A DNA stretch of 64,000 bases from an uncultured Acetatifactor sp. (lineage in GTDB: Bacteria > Bacillota > Clostridia > Lachnospirales > Lachnospiraceae). Position numbers and translations under genes: made by a program. A model generated the notes under the pieces. It was not told where the DNA came from and made no database searches. It was given only the letters and a program-made list of their open reading frames with translations. Location: NCBI GenBank assembly GCA_910579755.1, contig CAJTVB010000003.1:49891-113890 (forward strand). The letters run 5' to 3'. Positions 8,636 to 16,006 of the stretch are shown here, piece by piece (positions within the stretch are counted from its first letter, which is position 1; every line of letters begins with the position of its first letter).

Positions 8636-10069
8636 TTAATATGCCCTTCCCCAATATACCATTTTTTTGGCAGGTCTGCCGCAGCAGACGCAGGTGTCGG
8701 CAATATGCTCCTGCTCAAAGGGTATGCACCGGCTGGTCACCGCCAGCTTTTCCTTAATTTGCTCCTCGCATTCCTGCTCCCCGCACCACATGGCTTTCAC
8801 AAAACCCGTATTCTCCGTAAACAGCCGCTCAAACTCTTCCATATTGGCGGCTGTATAGGTGTGCGTATCCCGATGAACTCTGGCCCTCTCCAGCATTTCC
8901 CTCTGGATGGTATCCAAAAGCTCTGCCAGCCTTGCCTCCAGCTCCTCCAAAGATACCTCTGTTTTTTCTCTGTTGTCCCGGCGGCAGAGCACGCATCTTC
9001 CGGCCTCAAGATCCTTGGGACCGATTTCCACCCGCACGGGATATCCTCTCATTTCAGCCTCGGCAAACTTCCAGCCGGGAGACTTATCCGTGTCATCCAC
9101 CTTCACCCGGAAATTTCCTTTCAGCCGGTCCCGAAGCTCATAAGCCTTATCCAGCACTCCTTCCTTCTTCTGCTGAATGGGAATGATGCAAACCTGCACA
9201 GGAGCAATCCGGGGAGGCAGCACCAGGCCCTCGTTGTCCCCATGAACCATGATAACGCCGCCGATCAGACGAGTGGACATACCCCAGGAGGTCTGATGCA
9301 CATGTTTAAGAGTATTGTCCTTGTCTGCATACTGAATCTCAAAGGCCTTCGCAAAGCCGTCGCCAAAATTATGGCTGGTTCCGGACTGCAGAGCCTTGCC
9401 GTCGTGCATCAGCGCCTCAATGGTATAGGTAGCCTCCGCTCCCGCAAATTTTTCCTTGTCGGTCTTGCGCCCCTTGATCACAGGAATCGCCAGCACCTCC
9501 TCACAGAAATCCGCATACAGCTTCAGCATCTGTATGGTCCTCTCCTCAGCCTCCCGGGCCGTAGCATGGGCCGTATGTCCCTCCTGCCACAAAAACTCTC
9601 TGGAACGCAGGAAAGGCCTGGTTTCCTTCTCCCAGCGCACCACCGAGCACCACTGATTATAAACCCTGGGCAGGTCTCTGTAGGAATGAATGTCATTTTT
9701 ATAAAAATCACAGAACAGGGTCTCCGAGGTAGGCCGCACACAGAGACGCTCCTGGAGCAGCTGCTGCCCTCCGTGAGTCACCCATGCCACCTCCGGAGCA
9801 AAGCCCTCCACATGATCCTTTTCCTTCTGCAGCAGAGATTCCGGTATGAACATAGGAAGGTAAACGTTCTCCACGCCTGCCTCCTTAAACCGTTCATCCA
9901 GCTGCTTCTGAATCAGCTCCCAGATTGCATAGCCGGCTGGCTTGATGACCATACAGCCCTTCACCGAGGTATAATCAATCAGCTCCGCCTTTTTCACCAC
10001 ATCCGTGTACCATTGAGCAAAATCCACGGACATATCCGTGATCTCCTCCACCATTTTTTTGTCTGCCAT
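8636..10069 (-). CDS. proS: prolyl-tRNA synthetase, eukaryote/archaeon-like short form (ProS type 3)
   Basis: A 477-residue class II synthetase that charges tRNA-Pro. The motif 2 region (RWEKETRPFLRSREFLWQEG), the TSHNFG stretch and the HQTSWGMSTR segment are all typical of the short form without the bacterial editing insertion. An anticodon-binding domain (APVQVCIIPI onward) is followed by the C-terminal zinc domain with Cys residues in WCGEQECEE and CVCCGRP, and a conserved C-terminal tyrosine. The ATG at 10069 follows AAAGGAGGAAAA; the longer open frame to 10294 runs through the T-box and is not coding. Confidence 0.97.
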   Translation of the reverse strand: MADKKMVEEITDMSVDFAQWYTDVVKKAELIDYTSVKGCMVIKPAGYAIWELIQKQLDERFKEAGVENVYLPMFIPESLLQKEKDHVEGFAPEVAWVTHGGQQLLQERLCVRPTSETLFCDFYKNDIHSYRDLPRVYNQWCSVVRWEKETRPFLRSREFLWQEGHTAHATAREAEERTIQMLKLYADFCEEVLAIPVIKGRKTDKEKFAGAEATYTIEALMHDGKALQSGTSHNFGDGFAKAFEIQYADKDNTLKHVHQTSWGMSTRLIGGVIMVHGDNEGLVLPPRIAPVQVCIIPIQQKKEGVLDKAYELRDRLKGNFRVKVDDTDKSPGWKFAEAEMRGYPVRVEIGPKDLEAGRCVLCRRDNREKTEVSLEELEARLAELLDTIQREMLERARVHRDTHTYTAANMEEFERLFTENTGFVKAMWCGEQECEEQIKEKLAVTSRCIPFEQEHIADTCVCCGRPAKKMVYWGRAY

Positions 10070-10214
10070 TTTTCCTCCTTTCAAAGCGCTGAGCACATAC
10101 TCTTCCGGTGCGGCGCTTTCTCTGAAATCCGGTGACAGTCTGACGAAAAATCCGATATGACCGGTTTTCGCAAAACCGTCGTATACAGTCTGCCAGGAAC
10201 GAGGGTCTGACCGT

Positions 10215-10496
10215 AAAAAACAAACCGCCGGGCCCTCCGTCCCCTCCAAGGGACCGAAAACTCGGCGGTACCACCCTAATTGATGCCTGGGCATCCAGCT
10301 CTATCGCCGTTAACGCCGGCCTACGCTGTACTTTTGCCTATATTATAAGCCTCGCACAGGACTCCAAGGCAGGTTCCAAAGCCTTGACATAAGGGCCTCA
10401 CAGCCGCGCCGGCCCTGTCACCAAAACCCTGCGCCACGCCCTCTCTCTGAAATGCCTGCAGCTTCGTACTGATCCTCTTCACAGTCGCTCTATATG
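10215..10496 (-). promoter_or_regulatory. T-box riboswitch (proline specific) controlling proS
   Basis: On the minus strand the T-box sequence AGGGTGGTACCGCC lies at 10277-10264. It is followed by a terminator stem (ACCGCCGAG with CCCGGCGGT) and TTTGTTTTTT ending at 10215. Upstream are AGTACGAAG and an AGAG-rich box typical of Stem I, and GAACCTGCC, whose CCT at 10373-10371 is the candidate specifier codon for proline, followed by a purine. Uncharged tRNA-Pro would stabilise the antiterminator and allow proS transcription. Confidence 0.93.
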
Positions 10497-10502
10497 TATG
10501 TG

Positions 10503-10531
10503 ATTGTAGTGTATGAAAACCGGTTTGTCAA
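10503..10531 (-). promoter_or_regulatory. sigma-A promoter of the proS T-box leader
   Basis: TTGACA (10531-10526) and TACAAT (10508-10503) on the minus strand are separated by 17 nt. The predicted start near 10496 matches the 5' end expected for a full T-box leader. Confidence 0.7.
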
Positions 10532-11089
10532 GACTGATTGGCGCCAAAAGCAGAGCTCTGCAATTCTCCTTTACGGAGCCGGGAAATCGTGTCCGCCTCT
10601 TTCAATCCGGCATGGAATCAAATTCACTGCCGGAAATATCGGGGTAAGCGACAACATTTACACTTTTCCGTATTTTTGCGCGTTTCTGTTAAAGGATTAT
10701 CTGAAACGTTCACCAGCTCTATACCCGCCATTCCTGCCGTCAGGTTATCCTGAACAATCAAAATACCGATTGATAAAAAGAAATGAACCATCAGATATCC
10801 TGCGAGAAACCATATAAAAATCCTCTTTGTCTTCACAAGCCTGCCGACCTCAGTGATTATAATTTTACACGAACTCTGTATCCAATGCAACCCAAAATAC
10901 CTGGCGCCCTCTGCCCGTGAAGAGTAACCAGAAGCCAGACAACTGCTATGACCTTCCGTTTTCCAACTACCGGTTGTTTTTCTGCAATACCGCCTCCATT
11001 GTACTCAACCATCCGTTGTGGTAAACTACTCTTGAAAACCAAAATTACCAGCGTCAGGCGCGGTTAACAAAATTATGTGGAGGTATTTT
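10532..11089. other. 560-bp intergenic stretch, no convincing gene
   Basis: No family is recognised here. On the minus strand a frame from 10890 to 10624 contains one hydrophobic stretch (RIFIWFLAGYLMVHFFLSI) followed by a polar tail, and an overlapping frame (11042-10857) contains another short hydrophobic stretch. Neither has a good ribosome-binding site. It may be the residue of a decayed membrane-protein gene. Confidence 0.4.
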
Positions 11090-11932
11090 ATGGATACTGT
11101 AACCATCGGAAAACAAATTACAGCTCTGCGCAAAGGCCAGGGCATGACCCAGGAGGATGTTGCAAAACAGGTGGGCGTCAGCTCCCAGGCCGTGTCCAAA
11201 TGGGAAAACGGCGGCGTCCCGGACACGGAATTGCTGCCCAAAATCGCAGAACTGTTCGGTGTTTCCATTGATTCACTTTTTGGCATAGATACCACTGATT
11301 ACAACAGTATACGGGCAGCCCTCTCAAAAAAGCTGATAGATACTCCGCCTGAAAAGCAGTTCCAGCTTCTCTTCCGCTGGTGCTGGGACATGGAGCGGGC
11401 TCTGATGGGCCGCATGCCGGAGGATGCAGAATACGAAATAGAGACTCTGGAAAAAGATGTTGAAAAAACATCCCTGGCCCATTCCAGTATCCTCAGCAAC
11501 TACGGCTTTACGCAAATGGGGGTGGCAGGCCGGCTGCAATATTTCCTGATGATGCCGGAAATCAGTGACAAGGATGCTGCCTTTTTCCAAAATACGGACT
11601 ATGTTTCTTTTTTTCAGGACTTTTCCCATAAGGATGTGTTTGACTCCTGCGTTCTCCTGCATAAAAGGGAATCCGGCAAAGCCTTTACACCAGGACTGTT
11701 AATGAAGAATTTGGGGCTGGACTTTGAAAGGGCTATGGAGATTATTCAGATCCTGCGCAAATACCATATGATCTCCTGCACGCAGCTTGAACTGGACGAT
11801 TTGACCCAGGAAATATATTCCTTTAAACCCGCCCCGTCATTTACATTAATGCTTCTGTTCGTTCAGGAGCTGATTCACAGACCCTCCATCTTTTATTACT
11901 TCTGTGAAAGCAGGCAGAAGCCCTGGCTGTGA
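11090..11932 (+). CDS. XRE-family transcriptional regulator
   Basis: A 280-residue cytoplasmic DNA-binding protein. The N-terminal 65 residues form a Cro/C1-type helix-turn-helix (ITALRKGQGMTQEDVAKQV, then SSQAVSKWENGGVPDTELLP), a very common form in Clostridia. The remaining 215 residues are alpha-helical and unrecognised, probably a ligand or dimerisation domain. The ATG at 11090 follows GTGGAGG at normal spacing, preferred over the in-frame ATG at 11075. No target gene is suggested by the surroundings. Confidence 0.88.
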   Translation: MDTVTIGKQITALRKGQGMTQEDVAKQVGVSSQAVSKWENGGVPDTELLPKIAELFGVSIDSLFGIDTTDYNSIRAALSKKLIDTPPEKQFQLLFRWCWDMERALMGRMPEDAEYEIETLEKDVEKTSLAHSSILSNYGFTQMGVAGRLQYFLMMPEISDKDAAFFQNTDYVSFFQDFSHKDVFDSCVLLHKRESGKAFTPGLLMKNLGLDFERAMEIIQILRKYHMISCTQLELDDLTQEIYSFKPAPSFTLMLLFVQELIHRPSIFYYFCESRQKPWL

Positions 11933-11970
11933 GTAATAACTGTAAATCAGATTAATTAACATAAAAACTA

Positions 11971-11999
11971 TTGACTTTCCCCCTTATGGAAGGTATAGA
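11971..11999 (+). promoter_or_regulatory. MerR-type promoter/operator ahead of the MerR gene
   Basis: TTGACT (11971-11976) is followed by a dyad CTTTCC-N7-GGAAGG-like element and TATAGA (11994-11999) at 17-nt spacing; TAGAGT (11996-12001) would give the 19-nt spacing typical of MerR-regulated promoters. A dyad between -35 and -10 is the standard MerR binding position, so autoregulation is likely. Confidence 0.55.
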
Positions 12000-12040
12000 G
12001 TCTTCTTGTAAACACCATTTCCCAAGAAAGGCGCGGGTCT

Positions 12041-12682
12041 ATGAAAATCAATCAGGTGGAGCAGGCCGTCGGCATCTCCAAAAAGAACATCCGCTTTTAC
12101 GAACAGGAAGGGCTCTTAAGTCCCTCCCGCTCGGCCAACGGTTATCGTGATTATACGGAGGAGGATGTGACGGTTCTGCAGCAGATCAAGCTGCTGAGAA
12201 AGCTGGACATTCCCATTGAAGAAATCCGTCGTCTGCAGACCGGAAGCCTTACCCTGGAGGACTGCCTGCGCAGGCATCTCATCGTGCTGGAGCGGCGAAG
12301 CAGAAATCTGGAAGCCACCAATGCTTTCTGCCACAGACTTCTGGCGGAGGATGCCCGGCTGGGGACCCTGAACGTGCCCATGCTTCTTCAGGAAATGGAA
12401 ACTATGGAGGAGGGAGGTACCAATTTTGTGAACATCCGGAAAAAAGACAGTCAAGAACGAAAACGGGGCGCATTGATCGGAGGCTTTGTGGCAATCCTTG
12501 TTATGGCATTGCCCATTGTACTCATGACCGCCGTCGTGATCACGGAACCGGAAATACCGATTCTACTGGCTGCGGCCTTTATCGTGGTGCCCTTGATCGG
12601 CATTATCGGTACTGTGGCCGCCCTGCGGGAACGACTGAAAGAAATCGAAGGGGGAGAGTTGGATGAAGCTTCTAAATATTGA
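12041..12682 (+). CDS. MerR-family regulator with C-terminal membrane segments
   Basis: A 213-residue protein. Residues 1-70 are a MerR winged helix-turn-helix (VEQAVGISKKNIRFYEQEGL, then NGYRDY). A helical linker covers about 75-125. Two hydrophobic segments at about 144-167 and 171-195 are predicted to anchor the protein in the membrane, with a short charged tail. Membrane-tethered MerR proteins are less usual and suggest sensing of an envelope signal. The gene overlaps the next by 20 bp, so the two products probably act together. RBS AAAGGCG precedes the ATG. Confidence 0.85.
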   Translation: MKINQVEQAVGISKKNIRFYEQEGLLSPSRSANGYRDYTEEDVTVLQQIKLLRKLDIPIEEIRRLQTGSLTLEDCLRRHLIVLERRSRNLEATNAFCHRLLAEDARLGTLNVPMLLQEMETMEEGGTNFVNIRKKDSQERKRGALIGGFVAILVMALPIVLMTAVVITEPEIPILLAAAFIVVPLIGIIGTVAALRERLKEIEGGELDEASKY

Positions 12683-12980
12683 CTATATACCTGGAAAAAA
12701 CGTTGAGGATCTGGGAATCGTAAAGGGAACAGTAGTACACTCTAAGAATGTGGGAAAAGATTTTATGGCCGCAATGAAAACCCTGGTGGGCGGAGAACTG
12801 ACAGGATACACTCAGATGCTCAACGAGGCCCGGCAGATTGCCGTAAAGCGTATGGTGGACGAGGCGGAGGCCCTGGGAGCGGACGCAGTCATCAATGTCC
12901 GCTACGGCACATCCTCTGTCATGTCCGGAGCAGCAGAGGTGATCGCCTACGGCACAGCGGTAAAAATTCTGGAAAAATAG
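12663..12980 (+). CDS. YbjQ/UPF0145 family protein
   Basis: A 105-residue protein of the YbjQ (DUF74, heavy-metal-binding-domain-like) family, which forms a pentameric ring fold of unknown function. The family signature is visible in GIVKGTVVHSKNVGKDF, the central Arg/Glu-rich helix EARQIAVKRMVDEAEALGAD, and AVINVRYGTSS. The ATG at 12663 lies inside the MerR gene and follows GGGGGAGAG, so translation is coupled. Length is typical. Confidence 0.9.
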   Translation: MKLLNIDYIPGKNVEDLGIVKGTVVHSKNVGKDFMAAMKTLVGGELTGYTQMLNEARQIAVKRMVDEAEALGADAVINVRYGTSSVMSGAAEVIAYGTAVKILEK

Positions 12981-13053
12981 ACAGATTCTCAAAGGCGCCT
13001 GAAAAGACACAAAAAGAACTGTCGGAAAACAGACAGCCCAATTAACAATTAAA

Positions 13054-13093
13054 CAGGGGGCCGATTAAAGTTTTATATTAACCGGCTCCCCTG
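13054..13093. terminator. probable bidirectional terminator hairpin
   Basis: CAGGGG and CCCCTG form the ends of a 40-nt imperfect hairpin that also pairs CCG and TTAA further in, located between the convergent YbjQ gene and Cof-type phosphatase gene. A clean T-run is missing, so the call is moderate. Confidence 0.45.
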
Positions 13094-13099
13094 ATAAAC

Positions 13100-13846
13100 T
13101 TAAAGTAAATATTTCTCAATATATCCTGCCACGCCATCCATGTCATTACTCTCTGTCACATAGTCTGCCGCCTCCAGCACCTGCCGGATTCCGTTGGACA
13201 TGGCCACGCCCACCCCGCAATTCTGAATGGACTCCACATCGTCATTGTCATCTCCGAAATATACCGCTTCCTCAGGCGAAATTCCCGCATCCTCCAGCAT
13301 AGCCCGGACCCCGTTCCATTTGGTGGCCGCGGTACTCATGATCTGTATCAGCCGCCCGGCCGCCACCGTCATATAGGTATCAGCCGTCAGCGCTTTTTCC
13401 ACTTCCCTTTGATACTTCATTCCCGAACCGCCCAGAAGCAGCTTATAAACCGCGCATCCCTCCGGAGCCTTTGGAAAGCCCTGATATACGGAAGCATTCC
13501 ATTCCGGAATAGGATGACTGGAAAAAATCCCTGCCTCCGTTTCCATGGATAGAATCAGACCAGGGATCGCGGACACTCTGCCAAGAATCTCCTCCACGCT
13601 GGAGGGAACGATACAATTTTCGATCACATTCCGGGGCAAAATGACTTTTGCTCCGTTCAGCGTCGTCATGGCATAAAAACCCACCTTGTCCTGATATGGC
13701 AAAACAGCTCTCTGGGGTCTGGCCGTTGCCGCCATGAGCAGGATTTCCCTCTCCCGGCACCTTTCCAGCACCCTGTATGTATATTCTGACACACTCTTGT
13801 CCGTATGGAGCAAGGTCCCGTCCAGATCCGTTATGACCGCCTTCAT
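13100..13846 (-). CDS. HAD-superfamily phosphatase, Cof type
   Basis: A 248-residue cytoplasmic phosphohydrolase. Motif I DLDGTLLHTD supplies the nucleophile Asp near residue 7, motif II is around TARP, motif III Lys is in TKWNG, and motif IV is GDDNDDVESI. The cap is of the Cof (C2B) type. Members dephosphorylate sugar phosphates or flavin and pyridoxal phosphates; the substrate is not readable here. It is followed closely downstream by the terminator and lies 52 nt after mecA on the same strand, so the two may be cotranscribed. Confidence 0.9.
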   Translation of the reverse strand: MKAVITDLDGTLLHTDKSVSEYTYRVLERCREREILLMAATARPQRAVLPYQDKVGFYAMTTLNGAKVILPRNVIENCIVPSSVEEILGRVSAIPGLILSMETEAGIFSSHPIPEWNASVYQGFPKAPEGCAVYKLLLGGSGMKYQREVEKALTADTYMTVAAGRLIQIMSTAATKWNGVRAMLEDAGISPEEAVYFGDDNDDVESIQNCGVGVAMSNGIRQVLEAADYVTESNDMDGVAGYIEKYLL

Positions 13847-13898
13847 CCTGATTCCTCTCCACCTGACTTATCAGAGCTTTCGAAGACAAGCGTTTTCT

Positions 13899-14627
13899 CT
13901 AGCCTCTCAGCTTTTTAACCGCCTTCTCCGAAATCAGGCAGGTGCCATGCTCCTTCAGCGTTAAAATCTGCTTTTCATCCGCCGTGTAAAGAGTGGCAAA
14001 CTCCATGGCCTGGATGCACGCCCGGCTGTATCGCTCATAGGATGCATGCCCTTTTTTCAGACACAGGTAAAAAAACCCGTTCATCTCAAAAAGCTGACTG
14101 TCCACCCGAAGGTTTGAAGGAAGCACAGCCGCATAATCCATCACACTGCCAAGCCGGGGAAACACAAACACCGCGAAATCAGGCCTGGGCATGGGCGGCG
14201 CCGGTTCCTTATCCTTTTGGGCTCCCGAACCGGCTTCTCCGCCGGCTCCGCCCTCTGCTCCGTCGCTCTTATCCGCCTGACCATCATTCTTTCCCGTCAG
14301 CCCTACCTTCTCCCGGGCCGCCTGCAGCATACGTTTCATTTCCTTCAGGCACTCGATCAGCGGATCTCCCTCCTTGATCTCCGGATCCCGTTCCGAAAAG
14401 GTAAGCATCAGCCCCTGATCCGGAAGCATCATAATCTGCAGATCAAAGGCATAATGGGGCGGCTTATAGCCTACCTTCTCCTCGGCCTGCTCGATAATTT
14501 CCTGCACGACCTCCTTTGCCTTTTCGCTGCGCATCACGAAATCCTTGTAATCGATCTCATACTCTTCCAGTTCTTCATTGGATAAAAAACATTTTACCGT
14601 TTTTTCATCGACTCGTTCAATTCTCAT
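13899..14627 (-). CDS. mecA: MecA-like adaptor protein
   Basis: A 242-residue protein resembling MecA adaptors, which deliver substrates such as ComK to ClpC-ClpP. It starts MRIERVDEKTVKCFLSNEEL, the classical MecA opening, followed by an acidic N-terminal domain. A low-complexity Gly/Ala/Asp linker lies at about 125-160, and a C-terminal domain (DFAVFVFPRLGSVMDYA) corresponds to the Clp-binding part. The start at 14627 follows TGAGGATG; an upstream in-frame ATG at 14696 would add 23 untypical residues. A good promoter lies upstream. Confidence 0.8.
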   Translation of the reverse strand: MRIERVDEKTVKCFLSNEELEEYEIDYKDFVMRSEKAKEVVQEIIEQAEEKVGYKPPHYAFDLQIMMLPDQGLMLTFSERDPEIKEGDPLIECLKEMKRMLQAAREKVGLTGKNDGQADKSDGAEGGAGGEAGSGAQKDKEPAPPMPRPDFAVFVFPRLGSVMDYAAVLPSNLRVDSQLFEMNGFFYLCLKKGHASYERYSRACIQAMEFATLYTADEKQILTLKEHGTCLISEKAVKKLRG

Positions 14628-14748
14628 AATATCATCCTCATAAACCCGCGGAATACACGCGGCTTCCCACACCGACAGGCATACGCTTCCGGTCATGCCG
14701 ACACAAAAAAGAACCCAAAACTCTCTGCGTACTCACCAGTACAGTCTT

Positions 14749-14777
14749 ATGATAACATGATATTCAAAATATTTCAA
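14749..14777 (-). promoter_or_regulatory. sigma-A promoter for mecA
   Basis: On the minus strand TTGAAA (14777-14772) and TATCAT (14754-14749) are 17 nt apart. The -35 box overlaps the stop codon of the upstream glucanase-like gene, so mecA can be transcribed independently of the long operon. Confidence 0.45.
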
Positions 14778-16006
14778 TTATATAAGTTTTCCAATCCCTT
14801 GAACTCCAGCCTCTGAAACGCCGTCTGAATATACGAATTCCTGTCGGTCAGCTCCCAGATCAGGCCCGAACGATAATTCTCCAGCATCAGCAGGCTGATC
14901 CCCTTATCAATGCCGATATATCTGTCAGAGAACCAGGCAGGAGTCACATCCAGATTAAAGGCATCCAGAAAACCATATTTTCCCTTCAGCTGAGGAATGG
15001 AAGCATAGTGGCGCACCGCCTCCATAACCTCCTCCGGGCAAAAAGGCAGAGAGCCTAAAGCGCCGCAGGGAGGTACGGTTCCGTCCGCCTCGTTGACCCG
15101 GTTTCCAAAGCAGGGCAGGGCTCCCTGGGCTCCGGAATACCCGTGAGGCGTCATACAGGCCGTCATGCCCCAGGCGTTCTGATGATAGGATTTAAGATGC
15201 TTTGGATTGTCGATACAGTACTGCCTGTTGGCCCTGGTAGCCCGCACCGAATTTTCGTACCAGTCAATGCCCCGGCGATCTGTCTTACCCTTCAGATTCA
15301 GAAACGCATGGGAAAACTGATATACAAAAAGCCCTCCGCAGTGGCTGTGATAAATCAAGCCACTGTCCTTGTATACATCGCAGTATAAGGGACAATCATA
15401 AAATATGGACGGATCCACCGGATGTTTGGGTGCTGCAACGCCCAGAAAATACATGATAAACTGCTCTGCATAATGATCCCAAAAGCCGAAATGTCCCCTC
15501 TTCTCATCATACCCCATATAATAGAAATTCTTTTCCGGACAACGGTACCACTCCCAGTCCACCTCCGCGTAAATCTCTTCCCAGAGCTGTCTGCACTGTC
15601 CCCCGAAATATTCGCCGGCCACAAGGCCGCCCATCAAAAGCAGGGCCGTGTCGATTACGGACACTTCACAGTGCCCGTACCGGGATGCATCCTCCATATT
15701 CAGGAAGTGATAGAAGAAGCCGTGCACCCTCTGGGCCCGCTCCTTCAAAGTGATAAGAGTGCCCACCGCTCTCTCCTGCGCTTCCTGCCTGCCCACGTAG
15801 CCCCGTTCCACTCCGATGGCCAGGCCTGCCAGCCCATACCCCACCGAAGCAATAGAGCACATGTCGCGCTTTACATCGTTATCCCGAATCAGGCCGAAGC
15901 CCTCCTTGGACTCGCTGACCTCCTTCCAGAAGAAGTCAAAACATTTTCTCTCTTCTTCCTCCAGAATAGCCATGATCCTGCTGTCTGTCTTCTTTTCCTG
16001 TTCCAT
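14774..16006 (-). CDS. GH144-like beta-1,2-glucan-active hydrolase, cytoplasmic (glycoamylase-like fold)
   Basis: A 410-residue (alpha/alpha)6-barrel enzyme of the glucoamylase-like PF10091 type, which includes GH144 beta-1,2-glucanases and sophorohydrolases. Conserved segments are visible: GFFYHFLNM near 96-104, CEVSVIDTALLL with Glu114 and Asp119, FGFWDHYAEQ, and near the C-terminus YIGIDKGISLLMLENYRSG. No signal peptide is present, so it acts on imported oligosaccharides. It is the last gene of the long operon and its ATG overlaps the GH3 stop as TAATG. A paralogue with a lipoprotein signal is encoded at 34341-35645. The exact linkage specificity is inferred from neighbours. Confidence 0.8.
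   Translation of the reverse strand: MEQEKKTDSRIMAILEEEERKCFDFFWKEVSESKEGFGLIRDNDVKRDMCSIASVGYGLAGLAIGVERGYVGRQEAQERAVGTLITLKERAQRVHGFFYHFLNMEDASRYGHCEVSVIDTALLLMGGLVAGEYFGGQCRQLWEEIYAEVDWEWYRCPEKNFYYMGYDEKRGHFGFWDHYAEQFIMYFLGVAAPKHPVDPSIFYDCPLYCDVYKDSGLIYHSHCGGLFVYQFSHAFLNLKGKTDRRGIDWYENSVRATRANRQYCIDNPKHLKSYHQNAWGMTACMTPHGYSGAQGALPCFGNRVNEADGTVPPCGALGSLPFCPEEVMEAVRHYASIPQLKGKYGFLDAFNLDVTPAWFSDRYIGIDKGISLLMLENYRSGLIWELTDRNSYIQTAFQRLEFKGLENLYN

Noticed and set aside
8705..10135. A 476-codon plus-strand frame opposite proS
   Set aside because: It is fully covered by proS, which is identified with certainty, and has no domain of its own.
10070..10294. Extended N-terminus of proS with 75 more residues
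   Set aside because: That stretch is the T-box terminator and read-through leader; the strong ribosome-binding site is before 10069 and the family starts there.
14774..16006. The two glycoamylase-like proteins as starch-active glucoamylases
   Set aside because: They belong to the PF10091-like group found in beta-1,2-glucan enzymes, not GH15, and no starch genes are present.
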